This document shows, piece after piece, positions 8,874-15,109 of a DNA stretch of 25,545 nt. The DNA lies in NCBI GenBank assembly GCA_027048265.1, contig JALTXS010000015.1, positions 1 through 25,545 of the forward strand, in the 5' to 3' direction. Positions within the stretch are counted from its first letter, which is position 1; every line of letters starts with the position of its first letter. Origin of the DNA: Desulfurococcales archaeon. Its GTDB lineage: Archaea > Thermoproteota > Thermoprotei_A > Sulfolobales > Fervidicoccaceae. The position numbers and the translations under genes are program-made. A model generated the notes under the pieces. It saw only the letters and a list, made by a program, of their open reading frames with translations, was not told the DNA's origin and ran no database searches.

Positions 8874-9887
8874 TTAAACTGATATAGGATAGATAAAACT
8901 GGTTCTCTCCCTTGTTCCAACCACTATGCTTAATGCGTCAGTATGGGTATCGTAGAACGCTGGCCCCCTGGCGAGGAAGGTGCCTCCTTTACTAATTGCG
9001 TTAGCGAAAAGGGACTCGAAGATTAACAGGCGCGCCAAGGAACCTGGCTTAGCAGAACCCCGAATAACGGTCTCTACAGTACCACTAGCTAGGTGTGGGT
9101 AATAATGCAAGCTACAGCTATAACTATTGTCTAGACCTTTCTCAACCCAAATCATTACCTCTACAGTGCCTTGATACTCCCCCCTAGGCCTTAGCGGACC
9201 ACCGTCCGGTGCATAATAGTCCCTTTCCCTATCTGGTGCATAGGCTACGGAAACGAGCCTACCCTTGTATAGAAACCTCTTCCTAGGGTCATACATTTGC
9301 GCTACCAAGCTTGGGTGAAGCCCAAGTCTCTTAGCATTACTCAGAACCCATGCTTCGAACAGTTTGCCTTTTAGCGGCTCGCCTATCTCTCTCCCAAGAC
9401 TATCAAAGGGGCCGCAACCATAGACCACCAAGTCTATATCACTATGTAACTCGTTGTGAAAACCCCCAAGGATAGAGCCTGTTACACCAATCCGGTCCCA
9501 TACAGTATAGCCCCTGTCAACCATTTCACTGGCCAGTAGGAGAGAAGTTTTTTCCAAGGAGTCGCCCACCCTGTATAATAGCCTCTCTACAGCCTTCTCG
9601 GGCTTTCTATGATCATATATGTCAAGTATGCCGATGCAAGGCATGCTTGTACGGTAGATGGGGCTAAGACAGCTTTTTGGAGACAGGTTAACCATATCGG
9701 GTCTATAAAGCCTGAAAACCCTCCTCAGCCCGCCTCCAGAGCCATGCCAGTGAGTGGGGCCCTTTGTGGGCACATATTTTAGGAACGCGTATACATTCGA
9801 GGGCTCATGTATAGAGCCTATAACCTGGTATACCATACCTCGTTTATCAATCAGTAGGTCCTTGTCCCTCAGAACCCTTCTCTCCAC
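8874..9887 (-). CDS. Predicted archaeal nucleotidyltransferase (COG1665-like)
   Basis: A 337-residue protein whose centre contains the minimal nucleotidyltransferase signature: GS at residues 137-138 and D150/D152 in HSDIDLVVYG, preceded by a glycine-rich loop (GSILGGFHNELHSD). The N-terminal 100 residues (with HWHGSGGG and IGILDIYDHRKPEKAV) and C-terminal 130 residues have no motif I recognise. The architecture matches a conserved archaeal family of predicted nucleotidyltransferases without a known substrate. GTG start, with GGTGGAG ahead of it. It overlaps the end of cdd by 41 bases, so the two are co-translated; a nucleotide- or RNA-related job is a guess from that context. Confidence 0.7.
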   Translation of the reverse strand: MERRVLRDKDLLIDKRGMVYQVIGSIHEPSNVYAFLKYVPTKGPTHWHGSGGGLRRVFRLYRPDMVNLSPKSCLSPIYRTSMPCIGILDIYDHRKPEKAVERLLYRVGDSLEKTSLLLASEMVDRGYTVWDRIGVTGSILGGFHNELHSDIDLVVYGCGPFDSLGREIGEPLKGKLFEAWVLSNAKRLGLHPSLVAQMYDPRKRFLYKGRLVSVAYAPDRERDYYAPDGGPLRPRGEYQGTVEVMIWVEKGLDNSYSCSLHYYPHLASGTVETVIRGSAKPGSLARLLIFESLFANAISKGGTFLARGPAFYDTHTDALSIVVGTRERTSFIYPISV

Positions 9888-10290
9888 CCCTCACTCCACC
9901 TAATAGTCTCTCTCCGGTAAACGTGTGTGGTAGAAGCTCCTCAAGACCCTTGACAAGTGTTTTTCCGTTTCGTGCAACCATAATTATCCTAGCACGTGGG
10001 TTAAACTCTGCTATCACCTGTCGACAAGCGCCGCAGGGAGGGGTTGGCTCCTCTGTAGGTGTGTATATGAGCACCTCTTCTATATCCCTATTACCCTCAG
10101 AAACCGCCTTGAACACCGCCACTCTCTCAGCACACATGGTAAGGCCATAGCTACTGTTCTCAACATTAACTCCCGTGTACAAGCGTCCCTTAGCAGTCCT
10201 AACCACTGCCGCTACGGGGAAGCGAGAGTAGGGAGAATAGGAGTTCCTTATTACCTTCCTAGCCTCATGGACAAGTTCCTTCACCGACAA
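9847..10290 (-). CDS. cdd: Cytidine deaminase
   Basis: Hydrolytic deamination of cytidine or deoxycytidine to uridine in pyrimidine salvage. The zinc site is complete: C53-A-E55 (TMCAERVAVF) with the catalytic glutamate, and C86/C89 in PPCGACRQ. SPYSRFPVAAVV near residue 20 and the substrate-binding NVENSSYGL precede them. At 147 aa it is the small tetrameric type; the last 20 residues, rich in Gly and charged residues, extend past the usual end and overlap the next gene. The TTG start sits about 26 bases after an A-box at 10312-10321, so the message may be leaderless; GTG two codons later is an alternative. Confidence 0.93.
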   Translation of the reverse strand: MSVKELVHEARKVIRNSYSPYSRFPVAAVVRTAKGRLYTGVNVENSSYGLTMCAERVAVFKAVSEGNRDIEEVLIYTPTEEPTPPCGACRQVIAEFNPRARIIMVARNGKTLVKGLEELLPHTFTGERLLGGVRGGEKGSEGQGPTD

Positions 10291-10311
10291 GGCACAACCC
10301 CCGGGGGGTTA

Positions 10312-10321
10312 TGCTTAAATT
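10312..10321. promoter_or_regulatory. Shared A-box between cdd and speD
   Basis: GCTTAAATTT contains the nearly palindromic TTAAATTT, readable as a TATA element on both strands. It predicts transcription starts near 10291 for cdd (at its TTG) and near 10342 for speD. Confidence 0.5.
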
Positions 10322-10333
10322 TCGTTAGAAGGG

Positions 10334-10345
10334 GGTATATATACC
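10334..10345. repeat. 12-base perfect palindrome upstream of speD, operator candidate
   Basis: GGTATATATACC is its own reverse complement and is flanked on both sides by G runs. It begins 24 bases before the speD ATG, around the predicted transcription start, where a dimeric regulator could block or sense transcription. Its TATATATA core could also be a second A-box, though it lies too close to the ATG for a leader containing the GGGGGTC ribosome site. Confidence 0.4.
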
Positions 10346-10357
10346 AGGGGGTCATCC

Positions 10358-10783
10358 ATGGAGCAGACAGTTGTTTATACTGAAAAGCCTTCAAGGAACA
10401 CAGCGATAGGGCTGGGGGAAGAAGCCAGAGAAGCCAAACCAAGAGTGGTTGGCAAGCACGTGTATGGAAACGCTATGTACTGTAACGTGGACAAGCTCAT
10501 GGATGAGGAGTTTCTAGTAGAAACGGTGAGGGAGGCTGCACAAAAGGGCAACATGAGCATTCTTGACCTGAAATCGTGGAAAATAGGAAAAGGCGTATCA
10601 GTGCTAGCTGTTATACTAGAAAGCCACATATCTGTCCATACCTGGCCAGAGTACGGTTTTGCTACAATAGACGTATACAGCTGCGGGGAACACACAAGGC
10701 CCGAGATTGCTTTTAAGCACATTGTAGAAAAACTGGAGGCCCGGAGCGTGGTTAAGGGCTTCATTAACAGGAGTTTTGTATAG
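10358..10783 (+). CDS. speD: SpeD-family pyruvoyl decarboxylase proenzyme (S-adenosylmethionine or arginine decarboxylase)
   Basis: Self-cleaving proenzyme of polyamine synthesis. The processing site is E88-S89 in LESHISVHTWPEYGFATIDVYSCG: serine 89 becomes the pyruvoyl group, H94 and C109 are the usual processing and catalytic residues. The product would split into an 88-residue beta and a 53-residue alpha chain. About 28 charged residues precede the family core (RVVGKHVYG), a longer N-terminus than the minimal bacterial SpeD. In crenarchaea a second SpeD paralogue decarboxylates arginine instead of AdoMet, and the sequence alone does not let me separate them. ATG start with GGGGGTC before it. 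Transcribed away from cdd. Confidence 0.85.
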   Translation: MEQTVVYTEKPSRNTAIGLGEEAREAKPRVVGKHVYGNAMYCNVDKLMDEEFLVETVREAAQKGNMSILDLKSWKIGKGVSVLAVILESHISVHTWPEYGFATIDVYSCGEHTRPEIAFKHIVEKLEARSVVKGFINRSFV

Positions 10784-10785
10784 TA

Positions 10786-10800
10786 TGTCTTTTTTAATTA
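10786..10800 (+). terminator. T-run just after speD
   Basis: A run of six T (10790-10795) inside TGTCTTTTTTAATTA begins seven bases after the stop codon. Oligo-T without a required hairpin is the usual archaeal termination signal. Confidence 0.4.
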
Positions 10801-10867
10801 AAAGCCCTGAGTAGAAGTTTTTTAACAAAACCCGCCTACTGCTGGCGAACTAGAGGAGCCGACATTC

Positions 10868-10880
10868 TATACAAATAAAA
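10868..10880 (+). promoter_or_regulatory. A-box for the CDP-alcohol phosphatidyltransferase gene
   Basis: CTATACAAATAAA lies in the spacer after speD and predicts transcription starting near 10898, about 40 bases before the ATG at 10939. It suggests that this gene is not simply read through from speD. Confidence 0.4.
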
Positions 10881-10938
10881 ACATACAGGTTAAACAGGTT
10901 GTGTTGATCCAGTAATTTGTTGTCCAACGGTGTATTTC

Positions 10939-11655
10939 ATGACATTCCTGCTCGCGAGGAGAATAATACCCGACACGATAACCGCATTCACTGGAGTAGT
11001 GGGGACATTTGCCCTCTACGCGTTCTTTCACGGTGAGAGAGACCTTGCGGTCAGACTCTTGATATTGGCCCTCTTGTTGGATGTACTAGACGGCATGGCA
11101 GCCCGAGTTCTAGGCATTGCGAGCAAGCAGGGAGAGTTGTTGGATAGGCTCTTCGACAGGTACTACCAAGTAATAGTCCCTGCTATAATTTATGCCCATC
11201 ACAATAACTGGAGTTATGATGCCACGCTGTACGCTGGTCTAGTGATAACGGTATCATTATGGCGTGTTACTAGGAGGGTTAGGGCGAGGCTATATTTTGT
11301 TGGAGCACCTCTGTTTCTTCACACTATAGCGATACTGACTAGCCTCTACGTGGAAAAACCCGCACCTACCTACGCCCTCATAGTGCTCTCCATAGCAAGC
11401 CTTCTTCCCCTAAAATACTACAGGAGAAACCCGAGGCACTCGGAAAAGGATAACAAGGGAACATATGCTGAGGCAAGAATAGCTATACTGGCAGTCATGG
11501 CCCTGTTACCTTACGAGAGGCTATCTCTGGTGTTAGGAGTGGTGCATTATCTGGCAATAGTATACGGCCTTCTCGGGTGGGCATATTATCTCTATGCAGA
11601 TAAAGGCTCCCTGTCAAATAGGGTGTTTTACAGGGAAAGGGTCGAGGGATACTAA
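10939..11655 (+). CDS. CDP-alcohol phosphatidyltransferase (archaeal phospholipid synthesis)
   Basis: Integral membrane enzyme that transfers a phosphoalcohol from a CDP-activated lipid or alcohol, for example in archaetidylinositol- or archaetidylserine-phosphate synthesis. The full signature D-G-x2-A-R-x8-G-x3-D-x3-D is present in DGMAAR...GELLDRLFD, with all aspartates intact. Several hydrophobic segments surround it. The mid-section (about residues 150-180) is charged and probably a cytoplasmic loop. I place the start at ATG 10939 because GGTG lies six bases before it; GTG at 10930 is in frame but lacks a ribosome site. The head group cannot be predicted by eye. Confidence 0.85.
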   Translation: MTFLLARRIIPDTITAFTGVVGTFALYAFFHGERDLAVRLLILALLLDVLDGMAARVLGIASKQGELLDRLFDRYYQVIVPAIIYAHHNNWSYDATLYAGLVITVSLWRVTRRVRARLYFVGAPLFLHTIAILTSLYVEKPAPTYALIVLSIASLLPLKYYRRNPRHSEKDNKGTYAEARIAILAVMALLPYERLSLVLGVVHYLAIVYGLLGWAYYLYADKGSLSNRVFYRERVEGY

Positions 11656-11732
11656 CCGGGGGCTGAGTTTTCTTAATAACCTGCGGTAGACACTACCTAT
11701 ACAATAACGCTCGTCACATCGCCTGATAAGAA

Positions 11733-11749
11733 GCACCTAGGCATGGTGC
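11733..11749 (+). promoter_or_regulatory. Small hairpin containing the ribosome-binding site of the first IF2B-family gene
   Basis: GCACC and GGTGC pair perfectly around a seven-base loop. The right arm holds the GGTG ribosome site that lies eight bases before the ATG at 11757, so folding would hide it. Five pairs is short, and chance is a fair alternative. Confidence 0.3.
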
Positions 11750-11756
11750 GTGTAAA

Positions 11757-12728
11757 ATGAGTAGTAAGCCCTACACCCCCAGGAAACACGGCTCTACCGA
11801 GATAGCGCTTGAGCTGCTGAGTGGGCTCACCACACAGCTTACCGAGACAAGCGACTGGAACTCTCTCTTAAGCCTCGTGTACAAGGTAACGAGCAACGCC
11901 TACCAGAGGAGACCAACCTCAGCTCTACTAGTCAATACCATAAGGCTCATACTCAGGAACCTCAAGGATCTGTACGAGAAGGGCGAGAATGTAGACAATG
12001 CGGTTAGGAAGCTTCTCGCAATAATAGAGGAGCAGAAGAGGTTCACCATAGAGAGCACAGAGAGGCTCTCAGACATTGGCGCGAGGAGGTTGCCAGACAA
12101 CAGCAGGATACTTGTACACAGCTATAGTACAAGTGTCAACAAGATCATACTAAAGGCACACGAGCAGGGCAAGGTTCGAGAAGTAATAGCAACAGAGTCA
12201 AGGCCGGGAAGCGAAGGGTTCCTTACAGCAGAGCACCTTGATAGCAGGGGCGTCCCAGTAACCCTGATAGTGGACTCTGCGGTCAACTATGTGATGGATA
12301 GGGTCGACGTTGTCCTCCTCGGCTCCGAGGCGATAACCGCAAACGGGGCACTGGTGAACAAGGTAGGCTCTAGCCTTATCTCGCTTATAGCGTTTCAGAA
12401 GAGAAAGCGAACACTAGTAGCGGCCGGCACCTACAAGTTCAGTTACGAGACACTTCTGGGGGAGCTGATAAAGATACCCACCGCAGGGCCAGAGACGCTG
12501 ATGCTCCCAGAAGAGCTGATGTCCAAGGGCCTCAAGACTTACCTACCCCTAATGGATGTCACGCCTCCCCAGTACATTGACGCGATAATTTCGGAGAAGG
12601 GGGTCACAAGCCCCCAAGGCGTTCCAATAATGCTGTGGGAGATATACGGCCACTGGCCCCACGTCGAGCCAGACATAAATACTCTCCTCAAGGAGATGAA
12701 GAGCCTTGCCGAATCCCGGACACTTTAG
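11757..12728 (+). CDS. IF2B-family protein (eIF2B alpha/beta/delta-like), lacking the isomerase catalytic residues
   Basis: A 323-residue paralogue of the gene that follows. The C-terminal Rossmann-like half is clear: ILVHSYSTSVNKIIL, ATESRPGSEG, GVPVTLIVDSAVNYVMDRVDVVLLGSEAITANG and LVNKVGSS, with an all-helical N-terminal domain of about 115 residues. At the position of the catalytic cysteine of ribose-1,5-bisphosphate isomerase (HCHSTA) it has Ser122 (HSYSTS), and at the catalytic aspartate (GADTVTSDG) it has Glu191 (GSEAITANG). HSYS and GSE/GAE patterns are typical of eukaryotic eIF2B regulatory subunits. It is therefore probably not an isomerase; a regulatory or translation-related role is possible. 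The last 23 bases overlap the next gene, which takes its ribosome site from inside this one. Confidence 0.8.
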   Translation: MSSKPYTPRKHGSTEIALELLSGLTTQLTETSDWNSLLSLVYKVTSNAYQRRPTSALLVNTIRLILRNLKDLYEKGENVDNAVRKLLAIIEEQKRFTIESTERLSDIGARRLPDNSRILVHSYSTSVNKIILKAHEQGKVREVIATESRPGSEGFLTAEHLDSRGVPVTLIVDSAVNYVMDRVDVVLLGSEAITANGALVNKVGSSLISLIAFQKRKRTLVAAGTYKFSYETLLGELIKIPTAGPETLMLPEELMSKGLKTYLPLMDVTPPQYIDAIISEKGVTSPQGVPIMLWEIYGHWPHVEPDINTLLKEMKSLAESRTL

Positions 12729-13695
12729 CATACCTGAGGAAGTCTTCAGGATAGCCGATGATATTAAGACGATGAGAATAAGAGGGGCTGGAAAGATAGC
12801 TCGGAGTGCAGCGAAGGCCCTAATCATTGCAGCTGAGAAGTACAGGGGACCTCCCGATGAGTATGCAGAGTACATAAGAACCGTTGGCATAACATTGATA
12901 AGAACCCGGCCCACGGCGGTCTCCCTCCCTAACGCTGTATTCTATGTCCTAAGCAGGATAGAAGGTCTAGAGGGAGAGGAGGCACGTGTAAGGACTATTG
13001 AGGCTGGCAGGAAGTTCATAGAGCTCTCACTAACCGCACTCGACCGTCTGGCAGAGATAGGCTCCAAACTCGTTGAGAATGGCGATGTCGTGCTAACCCA
13101 CTGTCACAGCACTGCGGTTGTCAGGCTCCTACAGAAAGCCAGGCAACGTGGCACGGACTTCCAGGTTTATAACACTGAGACTCGTCCAAGGTTTCAAGGA
13201 AGGATAACGGCATCCCAGCTCATTGACTCGGGAATAAAGGTCACACACATAACAGACTCTGCAGTGAGGTCGGTGATGCCTCGAATAACCAAGGTCATAG
13301 TGGGGGCAGACACCGTTACCAGTGACGGTCACCTTGTAAACAAGGTCGGTACAAGCCAGATTGCAATCGCTGCATATGAGGCAGGTGTCCCCTTCTATTC
13401 CGCAACGGAGTCAATAAAATTCAGCCCAGCCTCATTCGCAGGAGGGGATGTGGTAATCGAAGAGAGGAGTGCCGAGGAAGTTGTGGACCCTAAATGGCAT
13501 GCGGAAAGAAGAAATGTAAACGTACTAAACCCCGCATTCGACATAACAGACCCAGAGTACATACACGGTTTCATAACAGAGCTTGGACTAATACCACCCC
13601 GTGCAGCATCCCTTGTAATCAGAGAAATGTTCGGGTTAAGGAGCGGACACCTGCAACTTAAGCTAATAGAAGAAGAAGCCGAATGGAGCCACTAA
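12706..13695 (+). CDS. Ribose-1,5-bisphosphate isomerase
   Basis: Converts ribose 1,5-bisphosphate to ribulose 1,5-bisphosphate in archaeal nucleoside and AMP degradation, feeding type III Rubisco. The characterised Thermococcus enzyme uses Cys133 and Asp202; here THCHSTAVV places a cysteine at residue 133 and VGADTVTSDG an aspartate at residue 202. Other family blocks are IRGAG at 25-29, ETRPRFQGRITA, DSAVRSVMPRITKVIVGAD and HLVNKVGTSQIA. Length 329 aa is normal. The TTG start is supported by GGAGATGA seven bases upstream, inside the preceding gene. The end overlaps the convergent methyltransferase by four bases. Whether the organism has the Rubisco partner cannot be seen in this window. Confidence 0.88.
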   Translation: MPNPGHFSIPEEVFRIADDIKTMRIRGAGKIARSAAKALIIAAEKYRGPPDEYAEYIRTVGITLIRTRPTAVSLPNAVFYVLSRIEGLEGEEARVRTIEAGRKFIELSLTALDRLAEIGSKLVENGDVVLTHCHSTAVVRLLQKARQRGTDFQVYNTETRPRFQGRITASQLIDSGIKVTHITDSAVRSVMPRITKVIVGADTVTSDGHLVNKVGTSQIAIAAYEAGVPFYSATESIKFSPASFAGGDVVIEERSAEEVVDPKWHAERRNVNVLNPAFDITDPEYIHGFITELGLIPPRAASLVIREMFGLRSGHLQLKLIEEEAEWSH

Positions 13696-14597
13696 CGGCA
13701 CGACATCTTATCAATAAAAACGTCCAAGGAAACCTGATAAAGCCTCGGCCCAACACTTCTAACAATTCTCCCGCTTAGCAGCTCAGCCCTGGCACAGTCC
13801 ATGACTTGTTTAAGAACAGTTTCTACTCTCTTGTACGCCTTCATTATCAAACCCTCCCGTTTCTCTTCTTTCTCTAGCTCAACAAATTCGTAAAAATGCA
13901 GAACACCCCTGTCGCCCAGCGCCTCGAGAGCTGCTAGGTAAAACCTAGGAGAAAAACTGGGAAGGGGCAATAGCACCCTATCTGCTACTCCTTTAAGCGA
14001 CCCCATTATAGCATCAACAGCATCTCCAAGCACTGGTACCACGCTTTCTTCAACATGGTTTAGGTTAACATTCTCCACCAGTAGCCTGTGGGCAGCAGGG
14101 TTCTTGTCGATTGAAATAACGCGGGCAGGGTTCGCTTTCTTGGCTATTATTATTGAGAAACCTCCCACACCTGAAAACATGTTCACAATAAGCTCCCCGC
14201 TTCTCACAAGCTTTGCTATCCTAGAGTGCTCATAGCTGAGCCTCGGGGATATGTATGCTGATTCCAAGTCCACCTTAAACACGCAACCATGCTCCCTATA
14301 GTAGGTCCACGTCCTGCGGGTTCCAGCCAGGTGGAGAACCTTTCTTAGACGGAACTCTCCCATAACTGGAGTCAATGAAAGGAACACACCCTTAACGTAA
14401 GGTAGCTCATTCAAAAGAGCTTCGCCCACTTTCTTGTATTCAGCTAGAAGTTCAAGGCCAATCTCGGCTTCGCTTATAGGAGCTTTCAGTAGCACAAGGT
14501 CTCCTATCAAGTCAAAGGACTTCCATATAGGCACTCTCACCTGTTTGGTATTCAGTATCTTTTCCAAAAGCCTTTTTCTCAAAGTGCCTCGCACCAT
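13692..14597 (-). CDS. Trm5-family tRNA (guanine-37 N1)-methyltransferase, short form
   Basis: SAM-dependent methylation of G37 in tRNA, needed for reading-frame maintenance and as the first step of wyosine synthesis in tRNA-Phe. The core is clear: IWKSFDLIGDLVLLKAP (second domain), AYISPRLSYEHSRIA, SAM motif NMFSGVGGFSI, VISIDKNPAAH and LHFYEFV. At 301 aa it lacks most of the N-terminal D1 domain of longer archaeal Trm5 proteins. The motif often read as NLP (MNLP in the Methanocaldococcus protein) is LPLP here, and PRLxxER is PRLSYEH. These suggest one of the divergent archaeal subtypes; a related tRNA methyltransferase is possible. ATG without a ribosome site, consistent with a leaderless message from the AT-rich spacer upstream. 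Confidence 0.8.
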   Translation of the reverse strand: MVRGTLRKRLLEKILNTKQVRVPIWKSFDLIGDLVLLKAPISEAEIGLELLAEYKKVGEALLNELPYVKGVFLSLTPVMGEFRLRKVLHLAGTRRTWTYYREHGCVFKVDLESAYISPRLSYEHSRIAKLVRSGELIVNMFSGVGGFSIIIAKKANPARVISIDKNPAAHRLLVENVNLNHVEESVVPVLGDAVDAIMGSLKGVADRVLLPLPSFSPRFYLAALEALGDRGVLHFYEFVELEKEEKREGLIMKAYKRVETVLKQVMDCARAELLSGRIVRSVGPRLYQVSLDVFIDKMSCR

Positions 14598-14788
14598 GTC
14601 TTGTCGTCATATGCTCGGACTAAAGCATATCTGCACATCTTGTATTTTTGTAAAACAACTTATTCACTTGGATAACTATCTATTTGCAAGGTGGAATAAT
14701 ACCAATACACAAAGTATACAAATTAACTTATGGTTAATTAGGTTTGAATTGTTTTTTAGAAAATGGCTCGAAAATTATTTGTAAAAAA
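14598..14788. other. AT-rich spacer with inverted and direct repeats
   Basis: A 191-base stretch with no convincing gene. Counted by hand, 14641-14760 is 25% GC, far below its neighbours. It holds a perfect 7-base inverted repeat (AATTAAC at 14721-14727, GTTAATT at 14733-14739, five-base loop) and a near-direct repeat, TTTGTAAAACAACT at 14647-14660 and TTTGTAAAAAACT at 14778-14790. The promoter of the Trm5-like gene should lie near its left end. Confidence 0.6.
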
Positions 14789-15001
14789 CTATTTAGTGAC
14801 ATACATACGTACGGTTGTCCTAACGGATATCCTTAGGCTTCCATTTACCCCACTTAGGGTTATGTACTGGTCATTAATCCTATACCCACATATGGGGCAT
14901 TTGTAATATGTTTGTATGGCTTTGTAATTCCTGTCGAATGTCTCTGTCTCCTTCCTGTAATCCATCTCGTGGCCGCATCTTGGGCATTTCATCCTCCACA
15001 C
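14789..15001 (-). CDS. Small zinc-ribbon protein
   Basis: A 70-residue protein with two CPxCG knuckles: C6/C9 (MKCPRCG) and C35/C38 (YKCPICGY), separated by a polar stretch of 25 residues, the spacing of a single structural zinc ribbon. After the second knuckle comes a beta-rich tail (YITLSGVNGSLRISVRTTVRMYV). Such small ribbons often bind nucleic acid or act as accessory subunits; I do not recognise a specific family. GTG at 15001 or ATG three codons later could be the start. It diverges from the unrecognised gene at 15110. The cysteine pattern makes a real gene likely despite its size. Confidence 0.65.
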   Translation of the reverse strand: MWRMKCPRCGHEMDYRKETETFDRNYKAIQTYYKCPICGYRINDQYITLSGVNGSLRISVRTTVRMYVTK

Positions 15002-15009
15002 CCCTTATT

Positions 15010-15067
15010 GCCCGGATACCGGTGTCCCGCATGGCCCGCATCATCGTCATTGCTTACATCTCCGGGC
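15010..15067. repeat. 58-base inverted repeat with internal tandem repeat, possible structured RNA or operator
   Basis: GCCCGGA (15010-15016) and TCCGGGC (15061-15067) form a perfect 7-base inverted repeat around 44 bases. Inside is a tandem CCCGCAT-GG-CCCGCAT (15026-15041). It lies between two divergent genes and is more GC-rich than the spacer next door. It is too short for a tRNA and has no T-arm. Confidence 0.35.
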
Positions 15068-15109
15068 TCCTCCCTCAATTATGTAAATGGTTTTGTGTGA
15101 GTAAATAAA

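Noticed and set aside
14598..14788. Replication origin in the AT-rich spacer
   Set aside because: No Orc1/Cdc6 gene or origin-recognition-box-like repeats are near; AT-richness alone is not enough.
15010..15067. tRNA suggested by 7-base pairing arms
   Set aside because: Only 58 bases between outer ends and no TTC-type T-arm on either strand.
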